Position numbers and translations under genes: made by a program. Positions 11,679-24,800 of a DNA stretch of 64,000 nt are shown here, one piece after another. This DNA comes from Endothia cerciana. Lineage: Eukaryota > Ascomycota > Sordariomycetes > Diaporthales > Cryphonectriaceae. Position 1 is the first letter of the stretch. Each line of letters starts with the position of its first letter. Under the pieces are notes generated by a model. The model was not told the DNA's origin and ran no database searches. It saw only the letters and a list, made by a program, of their open reading frames with translations. The DNA lies in contig JALRMH010000044.1 of the NCBI GenBank assembly GCA_026119935.1, forward strand, positions 248,001-312,000, read 5' to 3'.

Positions 11679-14600
11679 CGTGACGTTGTCGTCTGGGCGA
11701 GGTTGGGTGAGAGTTGTTGACTGTTGACTTGTCGTCTGAGGTTACGTCGCAAGATTGCAATTGAGGACGACGATTGAGAAGGTGTAGCGATCGTAAGTTG
11801 AACGAACGGGCAGCCTGGGGAGACGGTCAGAACAGAAGGTCAAAATAAAACTGGCTGAGCTTGTTGTCGAGTTCGTGTGAAGGGGAGTGAGTTGGTGTCT
11901 GGTAAAGGGTGGGGGGGGAAAGCGGCTTGAAGGTGAAAACACCAGAGAAATTATCGTACCAAAGCGGGTCTCGATGACAAAGCGAGTGTCCGGGATCGAG
12001 GGTGGTGTGAGGTAGAGCTAGCAGCTAAAAAGTCTCGGCACCGGCAGACAGAACGACGAGAAGAGTGGCGAGATCACAAGAAGGAGGGAGGCGAACGCAG
12101 GTGGTGGTGGACGAGGAAGGGGGTGAGCTTGATATACGGGCAGCAGAGGGGGTAACTAGCTGGACCAAGACTAACACACTCCTGCATTCCCTAGAATGGC
12201 ATGGGAAGGTTCACGGGCAATCACTAACCCACAAGGGGGGACAGGATGATGAACAGACACCCAAGAGCAATTGGTCCAGGCCACCGCCTGAGTCAACACC
12301 CACAACACAAGTGCCAGCACAGATGGCACATGCAGCCATGGTGGTCAAGGCGGTCTTTGTCCCGGGTGACAAGAGGAGATGCACAATCGCACATTGCGAT
12401 GTGCACGGGGCCAGGGATCGAAGACTGGAGCCAGGAGGATCACCGTACCAACACAGTTACCGTAGTAAGGTAGATCGCCATGGGCCCGGCAGCCCGACCA
12501 AGCTTCAAGTCCTGTGCGTACTAAAGCAGGGGGCTGGTGATGGTGCCACCTTGGTGCATGGAGCACTGCATGTACCCTCCCAAGGGATGTACATCCCCAG
12601 TGGTGCCGTCCGGACTGTGGCCGACCCACCCGTTACGATATCCCGCCCGTGTCCACCACAAGAGTTTTTTGTCCGTAGTTACGGTTGTCGTCGAGCTGAC
12701 CTATCCTGGGGTCTGGGACTCCCGGGCTTGGCTCGTCGACGGGATCATACCTCACGGCCTCCCGTCGGTATATAGGACCCGCCGTGGCACAGCTGTCACG
12801 GAACCTTTCCCACGGTTCGCAGAGAGGCGACTCCACAGGGCTTATCGCTCCGTGATATCAGACCCGCCGTGCGCATGTTCATCGTCAGTCTTTGTCCGGA
12901 ATGTTGAGACTCCCCGAGGGCCGGTCATCTCGGTATTTCGTCCGGCGGGCGCCGGTCCCTACTAGGTCTCCCTACTAAGTCTCTAGTCTCGACCCTACAA
13001 AAGAGGGGCCCTACGAAAAGATGGGCCCTCTAAAGGACCGGCCAGCCGGCCTAGGACGATGGGCGCGGACTTGTCGTGACCCTGCCAAGGAACAAATGCC
13101 TCTGGCAGTAGGGCCCAGCTCGCAGCTGAGTCAAGTACGGATGCGTGGCCTCCTTCAATGGCTGCGCCAGGCCAGGTGCCAGCATCTACCTGTCGGATAT
13201 GGGCCCCTTTCAGCCTCAACTAGGGCCATGCGGCTAGCAGGAGCCGAGGTTGTGTCTCGTTTCCAGACATACTATACTATGGTAGTCTAGGATTTCTGCC
13301 AGCCTGTCGTCTGCGTGGCACGAACCTCAGACAGTAGATGCGGTGCGAGTTCATCTCGCTATGTTAATACAGCCATTGCGCGGGCCTCAGAGGGGGGGGT
13401 CCCGAGGCCGCGAGATGAGGCAGCGCCTCAACACGGCACTACTGCCGAAGGACGGGCACGATGGAACACTGGCCAGAGCACAGCAGATGCGACTGTCAAT
13501 GTTAACTTGGAGGGAGCCGGGGTCTGTGCTGTGTCATGCTTATGTGCCGTGCTTCTTCTTATGTTTCTTCTTCTGATGTTGTCATGAGGATGCAAATTCT
13601 GGGCCTGCATACAATTCAGACATGAAGAGGGATCCGAGTCTGGTGCCAGCGTGTTAGCATTCGGGTTCCCCTACAGCAGGCGACTTGTGCCAAAGCATTC
13701 CCATCATACAGGCCGGTCGAAGGGTCCAGCGGCCTATAGGGATCTTGCCGAGACCGTAACACACAGTTACTGTAGTAGTCGCTAAGCGGTAGCGGTGGTG
13801 ACAATCGACGGCTGTCGGCTGGGGACTCAGGCCCATCGACATCCCTTGGGAGATCCCCGGATCGCCTTGCTGGCACCAGACTGTTCAATGCTCCCGCGAT
13901 ATCCCGTCTTCTCGAAAACCTCGGGTTGTACGTACCCTGGTAGTTGAGATAGGGTCTGGGCGTTGACGCGGCTGCCAACTTCTGGGCGGCCACCTCGAGA
14001 GATGTCCCAGGATCCTTCTGTGATACCATAGTGAAAAACCAGCTTAGCTTCACTGTGCATGTACCTCTGGCGGGGCGGTACATGTCTCAAACCACAAGCA
14101 CGCCTGGGCTAGCAAGGGGCCAGACCGGCTTGCGCAGCTCCCGCTGCTGCGCTATGCATGTGTGTGACCAGTGGGCGTCTGCTATCGCCGCAACAAGGGG
14201 ACAGCCTCTCCCCACCCCTCCCTCCTCCCCGTCCCCCTTGGCGAGGACGGGAGCCGGGGCGCAGCAGGACTGTAGGGTGTGGAACAGACTCTCTCGATGA
14301 GACCAACAATCAGCCAGCCGTGCGTCTGCGACGTGAACCTCCCAAGCTGTCGTAACGGGGGCTCTGAGTACGACGACCCATTTTCGAGGTGCCAACAGCG
14401 TCCTGGTTGGGCTTTCACGGACGATGGCCTGGATATCGCCCCAGCGGTAAGGGCACGTCGATCCGGAAGTTTTCATGCGGGCCTTGGGCCACAGAAAGGT
14501 TCTCCATGATTCTCCCAACCACCAAAAAGGTACATCTCCGTAGTCCCGCAACGTAATTGGTCCATCAAGAGGCTACTCCTGCTTACGACGATCGCGGGCT

Positions 14601-17600
14601 GGCGATGGATCGTCGCACGCACCGCGCATTGCATTACGATGTTGCCCCGGACTAGCAGCCTGGACGAACCCTACGATTGATAATGTGCCGCCGCGCGAGC
14701 GATTATCGAGCAGAAGGCTCTTCAGAAGAACAGCCCGTCCTCGGCGGCTTATCCCTCACCAAGGCTGGACGGCCACCTTGGGCTTTGCAATTTTCAGCGC
14801 CACCTCCAGGGGGCCACGCGGTTGAACGCTTGGGGATCCGATGCCCCCCCCCCTCCTGCTGGGCAGCCAGAGGACGTTCCTCATGAGGTCATCGCGGGGA
14901 CAAATGCTCGATTCGACCCACTTGAACCCCGGGATGCGGGCCAGCAGATCAAGTCATGATAATGGGTCATTCGGCCCAAGTGGGCTGGAGTGGGTTCCTC
15001 CCTAGCCGTCCGTGGTCCTCCCTCGTCGTCGGCTCGCTTAACTGTTGACAAGCAGACGGCAACGACAACCAGAAGCTTATCGCAGGCCCCCGGTCGTGGC
15101 TCATGGACGGCTCGCCGAGCCGTGCTGCACTGCCCGCCCACGCAGGACGAAAAAGTAGACGCCGGTTCTCTGCGGACGACACCCTCCGGAGGACAGGATT
15201 CATAAGAGAACACCTGGCGGCTGCTGGAGCTAGTCTGAAAGCAGGGGCGCCGTGAGGCAAAAACTCTCAATAACAAAATGGCTCAAAACCAATACGACCT
15301 TTGATCAACGCATACTAGCATTCTACAGGATTTACAAAAGTCAGTCATTGGAATCGGCGATCGGCCACGGTCGACGACATGCAGAGCAGTAGGCCCATGC
15401 CGCGTGGCAGGGGTAAAATTCTGCATGTGGTGCCTCTTAGCCTCTTTTTGCCCTGAGGGATCGTGAAGAAGACCAATCACATGGCAAAGGCGGCCACCAG
15501 ACAGGGCAACTTGGACGGCCGATACCGACCGTGACGGACGGTCCGTCCGGCCATGGTCTTTCAACACATGGGATTTGTCTCCCCCCCCCATAGCCACCCT
15601 GCAGGAGGTGCGCGTGCGCGTGCGTGACCTTGACAAACAGCATACCGCCCGGCAGAGATACTGATGTGATCAGGCGAGTTTAATCAGCTGAGATTTTTTT
15701 TTTTAATCTTTCTTCTTCTTTTTTTTTCTTTCTCCGTGCCTGCCGGACAAGCGACGACCCTGCGGGACAGAAGAGACATTTTTGTGTTCACCTCCTGACA
15801 ATTCATCTCGCCTGCCTGCATGAGGTCTCAACGGTCGCACGGCAGCTGCCACATCGAGTCCACCTATCTGCCAACACACTTCCTCCTGGGGCGACCACCT
15901 GGGCAGGACATCTCGGGGTGGTCACACAGACATCGGGAAGGGATTGGTCGACCGAAGCGCCCTCCATGCTATGGAGTGTCGAGGCGATCACTTGGGAAAC
16001 GTCCAGGGTGTGCGACCTCGACGCCAGACCGGGCCACAGTAGTGATCTTCCGACGGGCTTTGCTTTTACAACCCGGGCTGATGGGCAGGAGAGGACGGGA
16101 GTGGGGATTCGAAGAGACATAACCAGGTCAAAGCAATAAGCTGTTTTATGCTGGGAACCGGACGGCGATGTCTCGACGGAAATTACCTCTGCGAGATTCG
16201 ACATTTACCCGGGGGCCGAACTCATACAGACATACATACATACATAGTGCTAGCTCCACCTGGGCCATCCAGGCTCGGTAGCTAAAAAGCCACATCTGGC
16301 AGGTTGGCAGGCTCAGCTGCCTTGGAAAGCTGAAACACGCCAGGGACGAAGCGAGGAATCGCCCACACCTTCGTAGATGCGACCCTGCCGTCTTGGAAAC
16401 ATCCCTCGCAGGCGAACGGCGCCAATGGCTGACGTGCAGGAGAAGGTTCGAGGACGGCCGTTTTGGCTGCCTGTAACGGTCCGTCCATGCAGTAAACTAA
16501 TGGACGCCAGTTCCCATCTGCCAGGGGCATACATCCACCCACCTGCAGCAGTGGCTTGCTTGGCCTCGTCTCTAGAAGACTTGACCTCATAGCGGCGATG
16601 TTGGCCACGGAAGAATTTAGGCATTTTGCAGGCTCATAATATCCTTCGGGAGGGACAGATCAGAAAAAAAAAAAAAAAAATAGAAACCTGCGAAAGGACA
16701 TTGCGATGTGAATCAAGGATCATCTATTATAAACGCCACTGTTCCACGCCCACGGGTTGCCCACGCCAGGATCAAAACAAGTCTCGGTCATCAAATATCA
16801 AAATACGAGCCGTTCAAATGTTATGCTCTCTGCCGAGAGGCTCTTGGGGACAAACAAATAGCTTCTGCCGTGTATGCTGCCGCGTTGGTGTCAGTAAGGA
16901 CCCGGAGTTCAGCAATCCGCTGCGAGAGTGAATGTCAGCTTCTGGAAGGCACTGAAAGACGTCGAGCGGTCATGAAAACTGAAGAGCCTCGGACCCGCGG
17001 AAGATGCCTGGTCTAATCGACCAACAAAGCAAGAGACTAGACCCTAACGAGCGCTATGAAAGAAGATGATCGTGCCATAGGGATGTCTCAGAGATCTTCT
17101 CCAGGCTGAGCACCCACCTACACCCCGTGGTAAAGGGACATGACACGGTTTTCCTTTCATACGTGTCTGATTTCTGACTTTCTGCGGGGATAAAATTCGA
17201 ACGTGAGTATGAAAAGCTAAGCTATCCTCAGGGCCGCTCCGGGCGGGAGGAGCAGCCTTTCGCCGCGTGTCTCCGGCAGTACAACACATCCTATCACATT
17301 TGTAGCCCTTGAGGAATGAAGACATCGAAGACCATCTCGATCCATGATCAAGCTGGAGACACCTTCATCACCTCATGGCACTCTGACTTGCCCTGCGCAT
17401 GATCGGGAGATGGTCAAAACATGGAGTGTGACAGTTGCATCGCCACAATATGGCGAAAGGTGCCGGCACTGCTCCTGGCCCAGACTATTTGGACCGCTAA
17501 ATACCATGTGGGAGGAGAAGTAGGGCGCTAAGAGAGCATAGAGTTGACGGTTCTGTACAGACCCGAGGTTTACAAAGAGTGTTCCTGGCCGAGATGAGCC

Positions 17601-17652
17601 ATCTTACGTTCGGGTGCCCTGGCTCCAGGCCCCGAACCTTTTCACACACCGC
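11679..17652. other. About 6 kb with no supportable gene
   Basis: No open frame here shows a recognisable domain, signal peptide or credible exon chain on either strand. Composition is mixed and not AT-rich, so it does not look like RIP-degraded transposon DNA. Visible small structure: a 14-bp palindrome at 12584-12597 (GGGATGTACATCCC), a hairpin with an 8-bp stem at 14058-14084 (CATGTACC / GGTACATG, 11-nt loop), a pyrimidine tract at 15692-15732, a CATA tetranucleotide run near 16225-16247 and a poly-A run near 16663-16680. The left few hundred bases probably include the promoter of the PIR-like gene. The right end is the 3' flank of the pectinase gene. It could hide non-coding RNA or a fast-evolving gene that I cannot recognise. 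Confidence 0.5.
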
Positions 17653-19349
17653 CTAGCACTCCCCAGTGCTGCTACTACTCACACAAGCCGAGCCCGTACA
17701 GTTGAAACCGGTATTCTCCTCGACCTCGCTACATAGATAGTCCGTGGCCTCCGTCCCGTTCGCAGTGAGCATGAGGTCGACGTCCTCAATCGCGATGTTG
17801 TAGCAGGGCTTGACGGCACTGCACTGCAAGCTCGCCACATCAGCGGTCTCGCTTGTCCCCGTCACGCCTCCGACCGTGATGTCATGAATCTGTACTTCGG
17901 AGTTGGTGCAGTTTGCAGGAGTGCCTCCGCCGGAAAATGTGGTGCACTGGCCGATGGCGATAGCGGCGCTGCGGAGAGACGTCGCAGAGAGTGATATTAC
18001 GTTCATATCAGAGACGTCTATACAAACAGATTTCCTGGTCAACAGACTTGAGAAGCATCGGCACGAAAGCAAGGGATTAAAAGAAATCCCCATAGACACA
18101 ATCAGAATGACTACAAGGCTTACCAGCGATGCCACCTCCGCCGCCGTTCGGTGGATACCCTACTTGAGTGCCTGTCCACGTTTTAAAGTAAAACTGGGTG
18201 CCGATCAGATATATGTTTGTAAGCCAACTGGGCATAGCATGTCACATACCGCATGCTCCGTGCTGTTATACGTGATATTTTCCACCTTGACTCCCTGGAT
18301 GACCTCGTAGACCCCGTCATACTGGCCGATGCTTCCGATCGCGATGCCCAAACCACCGTAGAAGTGCGAGTTCGTGATGCTAACATTCGTGCTGTTGCCT
18401 TTCAGAGATATGCTGTCGTCGCCGTTGTATACGGCCCAATTGTTGAAGGAGATGTTGGACGATCGGATAGTGTTCGCCCCGTCGGTGTTGGCTTCGGAAA
18501 GGTCTAGTCAGCCCAACGCCTCTCCTCAGTTCATGCTTCGGCATGGCCTGACATACACGCTGAACCCGAGCTTGCCAGATTGTTGACATAAATGCTGTCT
18601 AGCGTGACATTGTGGGAGTAGATGATGGACATCGTCCTGGTTGTAAGTTGTCGAATCAGCCCAGCGCCGAGGTCGCGCCCCCTCGGGTCCGCAGAAAGCT
18701 CTCATGACTTACCACATCTGGCTTTGTAGGAAGTTCACGCCCGTTATCTGGGAATTGTTGAGACCGTTCAGGGTGATAGCATGTGGTCTGCCAGGGTAAT
18801 TCGACGTATCCGCCTGCTCGCCTATATATGTGTACCAATATTGACCGTTCCCGTTCAGGGTTCCCACGCCGTCTCCGTAGATGCGAACGTTATCGCCACC
18901 CAGGATGAAGGCGGTAGACTGGTTCTGGTAACCGACAGGCAGCGAATTGTTCAACCAGTATGAGATGTTCGCGCTCCACTAATTAGCCTCAAGTCAGTCC
19001 CAGACACTCCGCATGGCACGCACCGCTCCAGCCTGCCAGGTCCACCACGTCTTGCGGGACTTCGACTGACCAGAAGTGTTCCTTGGATGTCGATATCTGC
19101 ATCCTCAAGCCAGGTGACATTCATGACCGAATTCACGTAATAAGTCGTGTTGGGCGAGAACTTCACGGTCCCGCCGCGCCCGCATTCCTGAAAAGCCTCA
19201 ACAATCGCCGGAGCATCATCCGTGGCGTTGGTACCACTCGCTGGTACCACACAGGTCTTTCCTGCTGAAGCTGGCGATACCAGAGTCCCCAGAGTGAGGG
19301 TCGTGATGAGTGGTAAAATTCTGAAAATGTAAGCCGCGAGTTCGGACAT
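17653..19349 (-). CDS. Secreted glycoside hydrolase family 28, exo-acting (exopolygalacturonase / exo-rhamnogalacturonase type)
   Basis: Six exons: 19349-19071, 18978-18713, 18636-18557, 18491-18250, 18193-18124 and 18017-17653, giving 433 residues, a usual length for fungal exo-GH28. The introns are 56-106 nt. A signal peptide begins MSELAAYIF (cleavage near SASA). The beta-helix family is clear from GTLLWSANISYWLNNS, NTDG (210-213) and NGDD (231-234). Asp212 and Asp233/234 correspond to the catalytic acids. The third GH28 motif, usually Gly-His-Gly, reads G-L-G at 255-257 within GGLGIAIGSIGQY. The usual R-I-K motif reads Y-F-K in HAFYFKTWTG, followed by VGYPPNGGGGG. GSIGQY and the YFKTWTG block suggest the exo-acting rgx/pgx group rather than endo-polygalacturonases (family memory, not tested). 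Many N-glycosylation sites support secretion. The first exon may extend upstream in frame, but the chosen ATG gives the signal peptide. The role is pectin side-chain or terminal-residue hydrolysis outside the cell. Confidence 0.9.
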
Positions 19350-20459
19350 CCTGGCGTCAGGTTCGAGATGATCTTGGGACGACACGTAGTTGGTCTGTTG
19401 GGGGACCATGTATCCCGAGCCGGTATGCCTCAGATTCTCAAGGACATTTGTCACGAGACTGGAGAATGAAATCGAGTGAGCGCTTGGATAACTCCCAGCC
19501 TTATAATTTGTGGTGGAGTACCCCGGTCGGCACAATATGGGCCGAGGACATACTGCTCAACCTTGAACCTTACCTAAATGCTGCACTGGAACTATCAATA
19601 TATGCCACGGAGAAAGGCCGCCAGTAAGGGAAGGACGAGAGAGTAAGGACTTTAATTACATGAGGGGGTTCCCTCGCATCCGCGTCAACACCTTGCGCCT
19701 TCACGCCAACTGCTGTGCCCTTGAGGGTACATAATAGACGCCTGGTCTATCGGATAGGAGCGTATACCTCAAGACGTACGCATAGAATCACATCCCTGTC
19801 GAGAATCTGTGATGGTATGATGAAGGCCACATCCATCCTTCTGCTCCCAACCAAGCAAGACAGAGCTCTAAGTGAGGGGCTGGTGGTAGGCTTGGGCGTG
19901 ACGGAGCAGTCGACTGCAGGACGGGGCAAGTCGGAGGCTCGAGCAAGAACTTCATGATAGTCATGAGCTAGCCCTCGCTCATCGCAACGACCAAGAGCGC
20001 GAGGAAATTACACAAGGTTGATGCGAAGAGGGAGGCCAAAGGGTGCAGTAGTGGTCATCGTGACTTGGGGGGGGGGGGGTCCGTGCTGACTTACACGGGC
20101 CCTAACCCACCCGCTATTAAGGCTTAAAATCGCTGCGCCATGGGGGCTTTCAAGGGTAGCTTTCGGAACTCATTTTGGTAGCTCCAGTGCTGACGAAGTG
20201 TCCCGCGGCAGGCCAAAACTGCATGTAGTGGCTGCCAGCGAATCGACAATCAAACCTGGACAAACAAAGATCTCCTTTCTTTTCTTCCTTCTGCCACCAA
20301 CAAACACCTCGACCATAACACAATTTCTAAAGTCTCAACTCTTCCATATCCACGATGGCTGTATCGCTTCTGTCTATATCTACCCCCCGACTTCTGTAAC
20401 AGCAGACGATGACGATATACTAAAGCTGCAATTCACAACTATCGAGCGATTCAACTAGG

Positions 20460-21255
20460 AGATAGCCTGTATCGGTCCTAAAGACTTGATCATAGTTACA
20501 GGTAAAAAAAAAATTTTCTTCTTTATTTTTTCCTGATCTGATCTATCTTATACTGACTATCTGATTAGCTGTTGATCCTATCGATTTCGACCTAAGGTCT
20601 GCTTATACTAATATAATATTAAATCACAGACACTCTTTGTCACAATCCTATCCCTACTACACGAAACTATATATAAGCGTATATGCTAGAAAATCCTTTC
20701 TAAGATTTCTAATATAGGCCTAGAGAATAGATGAAATCCTACAGGAGCTATTATATATTATATAAAACTAAATACTAGAGCTAGTGATAGAAGCAGAGAG
20801 GGCGATCCTTTAGGACGCTTATTTCTAGAGCGCGATAGATTAAATAACTAGCTAATACTCGTTATCGAGGCCAGGTACTCCGAGTCCTAGCAATACTTAC
20901 AATAAGACATGAGATAGTGGTTCGCTGCATCAGACCACAATGTGAAAATTATGCTTCTGATTAATTAGGACCAAAGACGATCAGAAATTATAATTAAAAG
21001 ATAGGAAGAGGATATACAGGTCGAACGACCTAGGGCAACAAATACCTGGTCTATAGGATCACTAGCACTAGTGCTGCAGCAGACGATCACTATTATTAAG
21101 AATCCGACAGTCCTACTAATATTTAGTATCATTAGTAGCATGCTAGTATTGCCCTTTAGACTTCTTTTCTTACAAAACCCAGGCCCTGGAGAGGGTGATA
21201 TTGTTATCGGTGTTCAAGAGCTGGAGGAGTATGCAAGAATAATATGGAGGTTTAC
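20460..21255. repeat. AT-rich island, probable RIP-degraded repeat relic
   Basis: A block dominated by A and T with very many TA steps (ctatta, tatata, taata patterns), in sharp contrast to the surrounding GC-balanced DNA. Such islands in Pezizomycotina are usually transposon copies destroyed by repeat-induced point mutation, which turns C into T. I cannot name the element, and no intact transposase or reverse transcriptase motif is readable in any frame. Confidence 0.5.
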
Positions 21256-21266
21256 AGGCTGATGCT

Positions 21267-21344
21267 CAGCCAAGAAGGCTGAGGAAATCAAGGGAGGATG
21301 CTGCCCAGCCAAGAAGGCCGAGGAGATCAAGGGAGGATGCTGCA
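21267..21344 (+). repeat. 39-bp tandem repeat, two copies
   Basis: Two adjacent copies of a 39-nt unit (cagccaagaaggc/tgaggaa... ggatgctgcc), starting at 21267 and 21306. They differ mainly by transitions (GGCTGAGGAAA versus GGCCGAGGAGA), the direction expected of RIP. The period is 13 codons, and one frame would read repeated KKAEEIKGGCC, but no longer reading frame contains it. It sits at the edge of the AT-rich island and may be part of the same relic. Confidence 0.7.
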
Positions 21345-21808
21345 GATATGTGATAGTCAAGCTCAGTTAGGACCAATTCTGCCTTCCACAGCATCAATTC
21401 ATTTCCCATCAATCGCTCCTTTTTCTATCTTCTTCCGCTGAGATGTCGTTCGGACCCTCCTTCAGGTAGCCACGAATCTGCGGCAGGGTTAGTAATTTGA
21501 CCAATCCGAACCCGGGAGGGTGCAGCGATTTTACGGCTCCGTCAAGCACCGTGAGATAGCTGGTCGACGCTTGACGTGGGATGGACCCTCCTCTTCTCTT
21601 CAGGGCTGATAAGATAACGCTCGACAACTGAGGGGCCCCCGCAATTATTTTTTGGTCGCTTCGCTGTGCAAAATTTCTGCCTTGCTGCCCGAAGCCCTTA
21701 CTTTCTTCTCGCTTTCCTTTCCATCTCTCGCCGTCTTCTCTCTACGAGGTGTGCGGAGGTCAGACTTTCCTTGACACTCATTGAGGACGCCCAGCTACGG
21801 ACGCAAAT

Positions 21809-24800
21809 ATGGATCGTCAGAGACTGGTTGCGCTGCTCCAAGAGAGCCAGATCCGTAAGTACAAAACAAAACATCGCGTCGACGCCGCCGCCGGCACTGC
21901 TGCGGAACTGCCAACGTGCTAATGTTTTCCTTGCTCGCCAGCCGACACACAGAGGGTCAAGGCCGTCACCGCAGAGCTGCAGAAGAACTTCTACTCCAGG
22001 CCTGAGTCTCTGCTGCTCCTGATCGAGATCGTCTGCACCCACGACGATGTCAACCTCCGTCAGCAGGCTGCCGTCCAGGCCGCCCGCCTTACCATCAAAT
22101 ACTGGGAGAAGATACCCGTTGGGCAGAAGGGCAGCGTTCGCCAGCATCTGGTTGAGGCCTGCATGAAGGAGCAGAACGCAAGGTGTCGTCACTCCGAGTC
22201 CCGTCTCATCGCCAGCATCGCGAACCTCGACCTTGACGACGATGCCTGGCCCGAACTGATCCCCTCGCTCTTCAACCTCGCCAATGGCGGTGATGTCTCC
22301 CACCGTGAGGTTGGATCATACATCATCTACGCTATCCTCGACGAGAACCCCACTCACTTCGCCGAGAAGGTCCGCGAGCTGCTGACCCTCTTTGCCAACA
22401 CCATCAAGGACCCCCAGAGCCGGGATGTCAGGGTCAACACCGTCATGTCCATCGGCGCCGTGCTAATGCTGATCGAGCCGGAGGAGGACGAGTCTGCTGT
22501 TGTCGCGGTTCAGCAGCTCGTCCCAAGCATGGTTGACGTCCTGAAGGACGCTGTTGAGAACGGCGACGACGAGCGAAGCAAGCAGTCTTTCGAGGTCTTC
22601 CAACAGTTCCTCGCTTACGAGCCAGTCCTGTTGGCCCCGCACCTCCGGGACCTTATGGTGTTCATGGCCGGGCTCGCCGCCAACACTAATGCCGACGGCG
22701 ATGTGCGGTGTCAGGCTCTTGCATTCCTGGCCCAGACTGTCCGCTACCGCCGCATGAAGGTCCAGGCCATGAGGGACATGGGTGCGCAGCTCACCCTGAA
22801 AAGCATGGAGATCCTCACCGAGATCGACGACGACGAGGACGAGGACGAGATCACTCCTGCGAGGGCGGCTCTGTCTCTTGTTGACCAGCTGGCTAGCGAC
22901 CTGCCTCCCCGCCAGGTCATCGTGCCTCTCCTGGACGCTCTGCCAAAGTTCGCCGCTTCTGAGAATCCCGGATTCCGGAAGTCCGGTGTCCTGGCCCTGG
23001 GAACGGTTGCTGAGGGCGCACCTGACTTCGTTTCCACCCAGCTCAAGACGATTATGCCCATCGTCCTGCGTCTGTTGAATGACCCAGACTCTGGTGTCCG
23101 CCACACCGCCCTCATTGGCCTGACCCGCATTGCCGATGAGATGGCTGAGGAGCTTTCAGAAGACCGCGATGCGCTGGTTGAGTCTTTGCTGAAGAACATC
23201 CAGGCTGCTAGTGTCGAGACAGCTGATTCTTCGGTGGCCAAGAAGAACATTGAAATCCTGCGGTGCGCTTGTGCTGCTTTGGATGCTCTGGCAGCCGGAT
23301 TCGACTCCGACGTCATGCAGAAGTACGGCCCTGAGCTGATCTCCCCAGTCGGCACGCTGCTGGGTCATCCAGACTTCAAGGTCAAGAGCGCCGCCGCCGG
23401 GGCTCTAGGGGCCATCGCCTCGGCGATGGAGGAGGCCTTCGAGCCATACTTCGAGAAGACCATGACGGCTCTGGGGCCGTACGTGCATATCAAGGACAGC
23501 GAGGATGAGCTGGACCTCCGGAGTGGAGTTTGTGACGCTATGGGCCACTTCGCTGCTGCTGTTGGTCCTCGGAAGTTCCAGCCTTATGTCATGGATCTCA
23601 TGAAGGCCAGCGAGGAGGCGCTGAACCTTGGTAACCCGAGGCTGCGGGAGACGAGTTTCATATTGTGGAGCTCTCTGTCCAAGGTCTACGGCAAGGAGTT
23701 CGCCCCTTTCATCACTGGGGTTTTCAAGGGTCTGTTCGACAGCCTGGAGCTCGAGGAAGAGGAGCTCGTGCTCAACCTGTCTGAAGACGAGCAGGCTATC
23801 ATCGGCACCGGGGAGGAGATCATCCAAGGAGGCAAGAAGATCAAGGTTCGGCAAGCAGAAGAAAGCGAGGAGGTTATGGATGCGGCTGATGAAGAGGACG
23901 ATGAAGATGAGTGGGCAGACTACGGCGTCACCCCTGAAGCCATGGAGAAGGAGGTTGCCATCGAAGTCCTCGGCGATGTTATCACGCATGCATGCGGGCT
24001 ACCTGAGATCAGCCAGTATCTCCAGAAGGCTCTGGAGCAGATCACACCTCTTGTCGAGCACACCTACGAGGGTTGCCGGAAGGCAGCAATCAGCACGCTC
24101 TGGCGGGCTTATGCCCGGGTCTACGAACTGATGGAAGAGCAGACTGGTGTGAAGTGGGAGCCTGGCTTCCCTCCCAAGCAGGCGCCTTCGGAGTTGGTCC
24201 AACTGGGCGAGATCGTCGCCACTGCCACCCAGAAGCTGTGGCCTGACGAGACTGATCGGTACGTACACCATCTTTTGCTTATTCCCATTTTCTCTCCTAG
24301 TGATGAGCACTACGCGTTATACCCAGCTCACTCAGACGCAAAACGCGGTTGCTGAGAACACGTAACTATCTACTCCTGAACGATCTGACCATTTCTCTGA
24401 TACGAACCTGCTCAAACTTCGAGGCATGGGTGCTGACATATTGCTTCTAGCAACGTCGTAGCTGAGATCAACCGCAACATCGCCGCGGTGCTCAAGGCCA
24501 CCGGCCCCGGTATTCTCGCTCAGGACAAGATGGTAGAGCAGACCGTCACCGTCCTGACCACCCTAATCACCCGCTCTCATCCCAGCCAGCAAGATCCTGG
24601 TGATGAGGAGGATGAGCAGGATGTTGAGGGCTCTTCGGAGTATGACTGGGTTGTCGTCGATACTGCACTTGACGTCGTCATCGGCATGGCGCTGGCCATG
24701 GGACCCACTTTTGGTGAACTGTGGAAGATCTTCGAGAAGCCTGTGATGAAGTTTGCCTCCGCCCAGGAGAATCTCGAGCGTTCGACCGCTGTCGGCGTCA

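Larger units (their letters stand above)
19350..21808. other. Intergenic region containing an AT-rich relic island
   Basis: About 2.5 kb between divergent genes (pectinase to the left, KAP123 to the right). The first 1.1 kb is of ordinary composition with a poly-G run near 20068-20080. From about 20460 the DNA turns sharply AT-rich and then returns to normal by about 21260, where a short tandem repeat lies. The last 400 nt hold the KAP123 promoter and 5' UTR. No open frame here encodes a recognisable protein. Confidence 0.6.

Noticed and set aside
12065..12775. 236-residue plus-strand open frame
   Set aside because: No domain, signal or exon partners; the codon pattern looks random.
15803..16624. 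Minus-strand open frames of about 100-130 residues
   Set aside because: No recognisable family, no splice-consistent extension, and low-quality amino-acid composition.
21071..21262. 63-residue open frame in the AT-rich island
   Set aside because: It is short, in RIP-like DNA, with no similarity I recognise.
22463..23104. 213-residue minus-strand open frame
   Set aside because: It lies entirely inside a KAP123 exon, has no domain, and results from codon bias of the real gene.
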